Positions 1 through 4,759 of a stretch of 7,825 nucleotides of DNA are shown piece after piece; the first letter of the stretch is position 1, and every line of letters starts with the position of its first letter. The notes below the pieces were generated by a model that was not told where the DNA came from, made no database searches, and saw only the letters and a list, made by a program, of their open reading frames with translations. The stretch is from positions 1-7,825 of the forward strand of contig JAITEY010000098.1 in assembly GCA_031281815.1 (NCBI GenBank). Direction: 5' to 3'. The stretch comes from Desulfovibrio sp. (GTDB lineage: Bacteria; Desulfobacterota; Desulfovibrionia; Desulfovibrionales; Desulfovibrionaceae). A program made the translations under genes and the position numbers.

Positions 1-951
1 TTTATGAGCGGCGAAGGCATGCTGGCCCTGTGGGCGGCCCTGAAAAGCTGCCTCAAAAGCGGCGACGCCGTGCTGGCCGTGGTCACAGGCGTCTTCGGGG
101 ACGGCATTGCCGATATGGCCGCGTCCATAGGCTGCCGTACGGAGAAAGTGCTGTTCCCGTACAACGCCGTGGTTGACGGCGCGGACGGACTGCAACGTAT
201 TGAGGATGCCGTCGGGCGCGTCAAACCCGCCATGATTACGGCCGTGCATTGTGAAACGCCGTCCGGCACGCTGAATCCCCTTGAAGGCATAGGGGAAATA
301 AAAAAGCGCCTGGGCGTGCCGCTTTTCTATGTGGATGCCGTGTCGAGCCTGGGAGGCGTTCCCGTCGACGCCGACGCCCGACATATTGACCTGCTTCTGG
401 GCGGTTCCCAGAAATGTCTGTCCGCGCCCCCGTCCATGAGCATGCTCGCCGTGAGTCCCGCTGCTTGGGACCGCGCGGAGCGCGTCGGGTACCGGGGCTA
501 TGACGCGTTGCTTCCCTTCCGCACCGTGCAGGAGGACGGACGCTGCCCCTATACGCCCTATTGGCACGGTTTGGCTGCGTTGTCGGCGGCTTTGGACGGT
601 ATTGAGGAAACGGGGGTCGACGAGGTATTTGCTCGGCATGAACAGGCGGCCGCCCTGTGCCGCAAGGGGCTGACCGATTCGGGCATTGAGCTTTTCCCCG
701 CGTCGGGGGCCGTGCCTTCCCCGACGGTCACCGCTGCCCTGTTGCCGCCCGGCGCGGAGTTTGCCCGCTGGCAGGCGGCCTTGCGCGGGCGCGGATTGGC
801 TGTGGCCGGGAGTTTCGGCCCTATGGCGGGAAAGGTGTTCCGCCTCGGGCACATGGGCAGTCAGGCCGATTCCGTCCTTGTGCAAAAAGCCCTGGACATC
901 ATCGCCGATGCCGCTGACGGCCTGCGGCGTTCCAGCGGTTGCGGTCGGTAA
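1..951 (+). CDS. Class V PLP-dependent aminotransferase (alanine-glyoxylate aminotransferase-like), 5' end cut off
   Basis: This is a pyridoxal-phosphate aminotransferase of fold type I, class V (alanine-glyoxylate / serine-pyruvate aminotransferase family), probably cytosolic. The reading frame is open from base 1, so the true start and an estimated 60-70 N-terminal residues lie off the left edge; the Met at base 4 is internal, because the sequence there is already the PLP-phosphate-binding SGEG loop. Counting from that Met, visible family marks are ETPSGTLNP at 84-92, the Asp that pairs with the PLP pyridine nitrogen in DAVSSLGG (D111), the Schiff-base lysine in GGSQK (K137) followed by CLSAPP, PYTPYWHGL at 182-190, and the substrate-carboxylate arginine in FRLGHMG (R280). 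All key residues in the visible part are intact, so it looks functional. The exact amino donor and acceptor cannot be read from sequence; alanine or serine with glyoxylate or pyruvate is typical. queF follows 26 bp downstream on the same strand and may be cotranscribed. Confidence 0.9.
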   Translation, partial: FMSGEGMLALWAALKSCLKSGDAVLAVVTGVFGDGIADMAASIGCRTEKVLFPYNAVVDGADGLQRIEDAVGRVKPAMITAVHCETPSGTLNPLEGIGEIKKRLGVPLFYVDAVSSLGGVPVDADARHIDLLLGGSQKCLSAPPSMSMLAVSPAAWDRAERVGYRGYDALLPFRTVQEDGRCPYTPYWHGLAALSAALDGIEETGVDEVFARHEQAAALCRKGLTDSGIELFPASGAVPSPTVTAALLPPGAEFARWQAALRGRGLAVAGSFGPMAGKVFRLGHMGSQADSVLVQKALDIIADAADGLRRSSGCGR

Positions 952-977
952 CCGGTATGCACTGAAAGCGTTGCGCC

Positions 978-1454
978 GTGAGCAAAGAGACAGCAGCTAA
1001 CGAGGCGGCGGAAACTTACGGACTGAGCAAGCTCGGCACCCGGACGCCTCCGCGCTTCGACAGTCCGCACGCGGCAATTCCCGAAGCCTTTCCCAACAGA
1101 AATCCCGAAAGGGATTACGTTGTCGTATTTGAGTATCCGGAATTTACCTCCCTGTGCCCCGTCACCGGTCAGCCCGATTACGGCGCGATCCGCGTGACCT
1201 ATGTGCCCGACGCCTGTTGCGTCGAATCCAAGTCCTTCAAGCTGTACATGACGGCTTTCCGCAACAGCGCGGCGTTTATGGAGGAGCTGACCAACAGGAT
1301 AGCAGACGATCTGGTCTTGTTGCTTAAACCCCGGCGCATGACCGTGGAAGGACGTTTCAACGCCAGAGGAGGCACGGCTATTACCGTGCGTGTGGAACAT
1401 CTCGACCGGACGCTTTCTCCGGAGAGGCAGGACCGTCTCAGCCGGCTCTGGTGA
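978..1454 (+). CDS. queF: NADPH-dependent 7-cyano-7-deazaguanine (preQ0) reductase QueF, unimodular type
   Basis: QueF reduces the nitrile of preQ0 to the aminomethyl group of preQ1 with two NADPH, a late step in making the tRNA wobble base queuosine. The 158-aa length fits the short (Bacillus-type) form. The catalytic cysteine is in FTSLCPVTGQPD (C60) with the partner Asp at D67. The QueF signature ESKSFKLY is at 83-90, and RGGTAITVRVEH closes the fold. One oddity: where Bacillus QueF has FRNHGDFHE, this protein has FRNSAAFMEE, so the usual active-site His is Met101 while the next Glu (E102) is kept. The start is the GTG at 978: a stop codon lies in frame at 963-965 and no ATG lies between it and the conserved region. 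The ribosome binding site is weak. The 26-bp leader is too short for a preQ1 riboswitch. The last codons and stop lie in the first copy of a 16-bp direct repeat. Confidence 0.95.
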   Translation: MSKETAANEAAETYGLSKLGTRTPPRFDSPHAAIPEAFPNRNPERDYVVVFEYPEFTSLCPVTGQPDYGAIRVTYVPDACCVESKSFKLYMTAFRNSAAFMEELTNRIADDLVLLLKPRRMTVEGRFNARGGTAITVRVEHLDRTLSPERQDRLSRLW

Positions 1455-1458
1455 ACCT
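1443..1458. repeat. 16-bp exact direct repeat, copy 1 (end of queF)
   Basis: CGGCTCTGGTGAACCT occurs here and again at 1512-1527 in the same orientation, 69 bp apart, with no mismatch. This copy contains the last three codons of queF (Arg-Leu-Trp) and its TGA stop. The match ends abruptly on both sides. It is likely a small duplication or a recombination scar. Confidence 0.9.
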
Positions 1459-1506
1459 GCCCTTTTGTCTGTTCCTTCGCATAACTGTACAGTCAAATAC
1501 AGATTC

Positions 1507-1812
1507 TCACACGGCTCTGGTGAACCTTTCGTCTATATATTCTAAAATTTTTTTAATTGTCGCGTGCGTGATAATTTCATCATCAACTTTAACATAAGGC
1601 GGTTCGCTGTTTTCAAGCAAACATTGGCCGAGACAGTTTCCGGCTGAAATGTGTACCGCGTCACCGTATTTTTGTTGAACAACATGTACAAGGTCATCAA
1701 GATACGCCGATGCGCCTTTGATATAACAGCATGTCCCCATACAAATCACCAAGCTGATTGCGTGAACGGCATCAGCATCAGCATCAGCATTCGACAACGC
1801 ACACTCGGCCAT
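1507..1812 (-). CDS. Small thioredoxin-fold [2Fe-2S] protein, NuoE/HydC-like, hydrogenase-associated
   Basis: This 101-aa protein resembles the [2Fe-2S] domain of NuoE, HydC and HndA, without their N-terminal helical part. The four cluster cysteines fit the family pattern: C24-x4-C29 in CMGTCCYIKGA, then C60-x3-C64 in GNCLGQC. The tail (PYVKVDDEIITHATIKKILEYI, split by no stop) matches the fold's last strand and helix. It should carry one [2Fe-2S] cluster in the cytosol and pass electrons to or from partner proteins; with hydS and the phosphatase upstream, it probably serves that module. There is no NuoF-like flavoprotein beside it. The ATG at 1812 is preceded by a strong GAGGAGG site, so this start is firm even though the first 20 residues are unusual: an Asp-Ala repeat encoded by a hexanucleotide repeat. 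It starts 37 bp after the phosphatase stop and is the last gene of the minus-strand run. Confidence 0.85.
   Translation of the reverse strand: MAECALSNADADADAVHAISLVICMGTCCYIKGASAYLDDLVHVVQQKYGDAVHISAGNCLGQCLLENSEPPYVKVDDEIITHATIKKILEYIDERFTRAV
1512..1527. repeat. 16-bp exact direct repeat, copy 2 (3' end of the [2Fe-2S] protein gene)
   Basis: This is the second copy of CGGCTCTGGTGAACCT. It lies in the last codons of the minus-strand [2Fe-2S] gene, so the same bases encode the end of QueF on the plus strand in copy 1 and part of the Arg-Phe-Thr-Arg-Ala tail on the minus strand in copy 2. The two copies together frame the convergent intergenic gap. Confidence 0.9.
1769..1790. repeat. Hexanucleotide tandem repeat (GCATCA, about 3.7 units) inside the [2Fe-2S] gene
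   Basis: Three full GCATCA units plus GCAT, without mismatch, lie near the 5' end of the minus-strand [2Fe-2S] gene and encode alternating Asp-Ala (residues 10-15 region). Gain or loss of a unit by slippage would add or remove two residues without breaking the frame. Confidence 0.85.
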
Positions 1813-1819
1813 TTGTCCG

Positions 1820-1826
1820 CCTCCTC
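1820..1826 (-). promoter_or_regulatory. Strong Shine-Dalgarno site of the [2Fe-2S] protein gene
   Basis: On the minus strand this reads GAGGAGG, 7 nt before the ATG at 1812. It is the strongest ribosome binding site in the window. It fixes the start and suggests that the small protein is made in larger amounts than its upstream neighbours. Confidence 0.8.
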
Positions 1827-1849
1827 GCAGTAAAGTATTTCAAGCTGAA

Positions 1850-3004
1850 CTATATATATTTTATCGTAACTCTTTTTATATATTTTTCTTCCAAGAGTTT
1901 GGCGATTTTTTTAACAACATTTTTGCGGATCTCTATTTCCACAGGAAGATTCGGATCATAGTGTATCTGATTGAGTTTCGCGCCGACCATAAAATGGATG
2001 CAGTCGCCGGCCAGCAGAAACCTGACCAACTGTCCGGCGGCATCGTCAGCCGTCGTTTCCCTGTTTTCCAGGTATTCGCCTGCGCGGGTCAAGGTGAGGA
2101 TACCTTCCGTCACCAGATCCACCCCGGCCATACAGGAAGCGGGCGGGACGGAGCCGGAAGACAGGGAAATGCGGGTCTCGACGGGTATCTTCAACTCCCG
2201 CGACAGGATATTGGCGGTCGTACCCCCGCAGACCGTTTTTTTTCCTTTGAAGTTCATGAAAGAAGCCGCGTACAGCGCATCTTTGTCCTCATGATAGGGC
2301 GGGCCGGTGAAGACCAATGTTTCCCGCGGTTCCCGGCAATACACGGCAACGGCGGAAATGTCGTCCAGCGCTTTGTGGTCGGCTTCCGTGTTTTTTGCGA
2401 ACTCCGCAATATATCTGGACAAGACGTGGCTTGATATATCGGGTTCCTCCTCCAGCCTCCTCAGCACACAGTCAATCAATCCCCTGCGCCCCAAGCCGAA
2501 TTTCACGGCAGGAGAGCCGAGCCCCGCCTGGGTCACGCCGTCGGAACAAAAAATCAGCCTGTCCCCAAGGGCAAGCTGTATGCCGTATATGTGCATTTTT
2601 CTGTCGGGAAAGGCGACGGACGCGAGAACCCTGCACGCCGGGTCCAGCACCGCGCCGTCGCGAATCCACAGGAATTGGGGATTGCCTTCCTCGACGATGT
2701 CGGCTCTGCCGTCTTCAGTGCAATCTATCGCGGAAAATGTCGCATAACTGATTTTTCTGACCTTGCATATCGGGAGTGAGTTCATCACGATTTCACAGGC
2801 ATTGTGAATATCCGCGCCGCGTTCGATAAATTTCAGCAACATCACCGATGTCATGCACGACAGGATATTGGCCTTGATGCCGCTGCCGAGGCCATCGGAA
2901 AGTACGGCAATAACCCTTTCCGCGCTCCGCTTGGAAAGAAAATAATCTCCATAGGCATTTTGATTGTATTTTTTATATTGCGCGGAATCAATATCAATGA
3001 ACAT
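1850..3004 (-). CDS. SpoIIE/PP2C-type serine phosphatase of the hydrogenase-linked module
   Basis: This protein is predicted to be a metal-dependent Ser/Thr phosphatase in the cytosol, acting on a phosphoprotein not encoded here. In the 384-aa form the PP2C/SpoIIE motifs are GD (D20), LSDGLGSG (metal-binding D37), EEGNP (105-109), FCSDGV (D155) and DDISAVAV (D214, D215), so the metal-binding acidic residues are present. After about residue 230 comes a further ~150-aa region not part of a minimal PP2C domain, with VCGGTTAN (258-265) and GVDLVTEGIL (294-303). I recall similar tails in other hydrogenase-linked SpoIIE proteins but know no function for them. No membrane segment is seen. The chosen start is the ATG at 3004, with AAGGA 9 nt upstream and an 11-bp overlap with the hydS stop. 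A GTG at 3037 would add 11 residues but has no ribosome site. The overlap points to translational coupling with hydS, and the pairing suggests that HydS controls this phosphatase. Confidence 0.88.
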   Translation of the reverse strand: MFIDIDSAQYKKYNQNAYGDYFLSKRSAERVIAVLSDGLGSGIKANILSCMTSVMLLKFIERGADIHNACEIVMNSLPICKVRKISYATFSAIDCTEDGRADIVEEGNPQFLWIRDGAVLDPACRVLASVAFPDRKMHIYGIQLALGDRLIFCSDGVTQAGLGSPAVKFGLGRRGLIDCVLRRLEEEPDISSHVLSRYIAEFAKNTEADHKALDDISAVAVYCREPRETLVFTGPPYHEDKDALYAASFMNFKGKKTVCGGTTANILSRELKIPVETRISLSSGSVPPASCMAGVDLVTEGILTLTRAGEYLENRETTADDAAGQLVRFLLAGDCIHFMVGAKLNQIHYDPNLPVEIEIRKNVVKKIAKLLEEKYIKRVTIKYI

Positions 3005-4727
3005 TCCTGTCTTTCCTTGCGCTTGTACTGTAATCACGCGCTATGGAATTCAAGAGCGTTTCCGTTTCAACCATGTGTTCACCGAGCAGACAGGCGATCT
3101 CCTGGACGATGGCGACATTTTTTGCAATGACTTCACGCGCTTTTTGCGCAATCTTTTCCCTGTTCATCACCGACTCCGTCACATCGGTGATGATGGCGCC
3201 GACAAGGGCATTCGCCTCGATGGTGAACGCCGATATATCGTAGAGCCTGTCTTTGACCGGATAGTGCTCTTTGTGGACATCCCGCCCCGTTTTCAGCGCC
3301 GACATGATGAGGTCCGGAAAATCCAGTATCCGATCCAGTGCCGTACCTTTCAGGCCGTCCTGCCGCGAAGCGAAAAATTCGTAGTTGTCGCCGCAAAACA
3401 TGCGCATAAAAGCATCGTTCGCTTCAAGGACGGTGAGCTCACTGTCCGCTATGACGCTTGCGGAAGGCATGCACCGCAACATGGCGTCGGCCTTTTTCAT
3501 GGCAATTTTCCGCATGTGGGAGACGCACATGGACGTTTCGGCCTCGCCGGAAAGCAGGGCTTTCGCCAAGTCTCTGCACGAGGGATAGCCGCAGCCGCCG
3601 CAGTTGAGTTCATCGTCTTCGCTGTACTTGCCGATCCGCTGCAGTGCCGGGAATATTTCCTCCAGGGAATATTCCGTGCTTGGCACAGGCTCAGCCTGAT
3701 ACGCTTCTTCGACAATCGTTTGCGCATTATGCGGAATGTCGACTCTTTTATGCATTTTCTGTAAAATATCGGAAGCAATATTAATTGATGCTTTTTTTGT
3801 AAAAATTCCCGGGCCGTTTATACAGCCACCTTTACATGCCAACGCTTCAACGAATATTTTCCCGGAATTATTTTTCGGATTAAAAGATTTTAGTGCGCTG
3901 TCAAACATTTCCAGAGAGCTGATAGTCAGCAGGTTGATAGTATCATCTATACCGATTTGCTTAAGCGTTTCATTCATTCCCCCTTCAAGAGGATACAATG
4001 CGCCTTCGTAAGAGGTTGTCGGAAGAAAGGTATCATCTTCAGTTACAGTACTTTGCCGCTCATGGATATTGATAAATTCTTGTTTCAGCCAGTAGTGCAG
4101 TTCTTCGAAGGTCAAAGCGACATCCAGCAATTCCGGGTGCCGGTGCGCTTCGGTTTTTTTGGCGACGCAGGGGCCGATAAAAACAACGCCGATATCCTGT
4201 CCGTAGCGTTCTTTCAGCATTTTCGCGTGGGTCAGCGCCGGAGAGGCGAGCGGCACGATATGTTTGACGAACCGCGGGGCATAGAGGCGCACATGGTCGA
4301 CAATGACCGGGCAGGCGCCGGAAATAAACAGCGTGTTGTCGCTTTCGGCAAGGATTGCGGCTGTTGCTGCGGAAACTTCCTGAGCGCCGAGCGCCGTTTC
4401 GCTGACGCCGGCAAACCCTGCTTTTTTCAGCAGCGCGGTCATGGCTGGGGCGGAATGGTCAAAAACGCCCGACCAACTGGGCGCGAGTGATGCGAATACG
4501 GTTTTGCGTCCGCCGAGCAGTGTTTTTACCCGGTCGACGTCATAGCGGATGCGTTTTGCATTGGACGGGCAGGCTCTGACGCACTGTCCGCAGGACAGGC
4601 ATTTGCCGCTCACGACGGAGGCGTGTCCGTCTTTTATCTGTATGGCTTTTACATAGCATTCCCGAAGACATCTGTAGCAGTCGTGGCATTCATTTTTCAG
4701 GGTATACACCGGGAAATGCGTATCCAT
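2994..4727 (-). CDS. hydS: Putative sensory [FeFe] hydrogenase HydS (group-C-like) with PAS domain
   Basis: This 577-aa cytosolic protein looks like an H2 or redox sensor. Domain order: two [4Fe-4S] motifs (C14-C17-C20-C24 and C43-C46-C49-C53); an [FeFe]-hydrogenase H-domain, about 70-340, whose H-cluster cysteines are C139 (SGACP), C187 (IGPC), C298 and C302 (EALACKGGC); an extra [4Fe-4S] domain with CGGCGYPSC (C376, C379, C384) and C401; a PAS-like domain, about 412-520; and a C-terminal helical segment, about 520-565, that could relay a signal. All four H-cluster ligands are present, but the proton-shuttle Cys of the catalytic TSCCP motif is Ala138, the Met of MPC is Gly185, and the Met of ExMAC is Leu296. 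These changes and the PAS fusion are known features of sensory hydrogenases, so little turnover is expected. The ATG at 4727 has GAGGT 9 nt upstream. It starts 32 bp after alaS, so readthrough from alaS is possible. HydEFG maturases must be encoded elsewhere. Bases 3721-4080 are unusually AT-rich. Confidence 0.9.
   Translation of the reverse strand: MDTHFPVYTLKNECHDCYRCLRECYVKAIQIKDGHASVVSGKCLSCGQCVRACPSNAKRIRYDVDRVKTLLGGRKTVFASLAPSWSGVFDHSAPAMTALLKKAGFAGVSETALGAQEVSAATAAILAESDNTLFISGACPVIVDHVRLYAPRFVKHIVPLASPALTHAKMLKERYGQDIGVVFIGPCVAKKTEAHRHPELLDVALTFEELHYWLKQEFINIHERQSTVTEDDTFLPTTSYEGALYPLEGGMNETLKQIGIDDTINLLTISSLEMFDSALKSFNPKNNSGKIFVEALACKGGCINGPGIFTKKASINIASDILQKMHKRVDIPHNAQTIVEEAYQAEPVPSTEYSLEEIFPALQRIGKYSEDDELNCGGCGYPSCRDLAKALLSGEAETSMCVSHMRKIAMKKADAMLRCMPSASVIADSELTVLEANDAFMRMFCGDNYEFFASRQDGLKGTALDRILDFPDLIMSALKTGRDVHKEHYPVKDRLYDISAFTIEANALVGAIITDVTESVMNREKIAQKAREVIAKNVAIVQEIACLLGEHMVETETLLNSIARDYSTSARKDRNVH
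3014..3018 (-). promoter_or_regulatory. Shine-Dalgarno site that decides the phosphatase start
   Basis: On the minus strand this reads AAGGA, with a 9-nt spacer to the ATG at 3004, and lies inside the end of hydS. It favours this ATG over the in-frame GTG at 3037, which has no purine-rich site before it. Confidence 0.65.
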
Positions 4728-4736
4728 TGACGGCGG

Positions 4737-4741
4737 ACCTC
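4737..4741 (-). promoter_or_regulatory. Shine-Dalgarno site of hydS
   Basis: On the minus strand this reads GAGGT, 9 nt before the hydS ATG, in the 32-bp gap after alaS. I see no convincing promoter or terminator in this gap, which fits cotranscription with alaS, although a promoter inside the alaS 3' end cannot be excluded. Confidence 0.6.
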
Positions 4742-4759
4742 ATACGGCGCGGGCAATGT

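Noticed and set aside
952..977. preQ1 riboswitch upstream of queF
   Set aside because: The gap to the upstream gene is only 26 bp and shows no pseudoknot-like pattern.
1484..1493. Perfect 10-bp palindrome ACTGTACAGT between the convergent genes, possibly a LexA-like or regulator site or a terminator
   Set aside because: It lies between two gene ends, not at a promoter. The CTGT and ACAG spacing does not fit the E. coli LexA box, and as a hairpin it has almost no stem and no T-run.
861..1496. Minus-strand open frame of 211 codons opposite queF and the aminotransferase end
   Set aside because: It is a shadow of queF, whose motifs are unambiguous.
1455..1506. Bidirectional rho-independent terminator between queF and the [2Fe-2S] gene
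   Set aside because: Only a weak 5-bp pairing (TCTGT with ACAGA) is visible and neither strand has a following T-run.
3005..3037. GTG start giving an 11-residue longer phosphatase
   Set aside because: There is no Shine-Dalgarno site before GTG 3037, whereas ATG 3004 has AAGGA at good spacing.
2964..3764. Plus-strand open frame of 266 codons opposite hydS and the phosphatase start
   Set aside because: It is antisense to well-supported genes, with no domain and no ribosome site that I can see.
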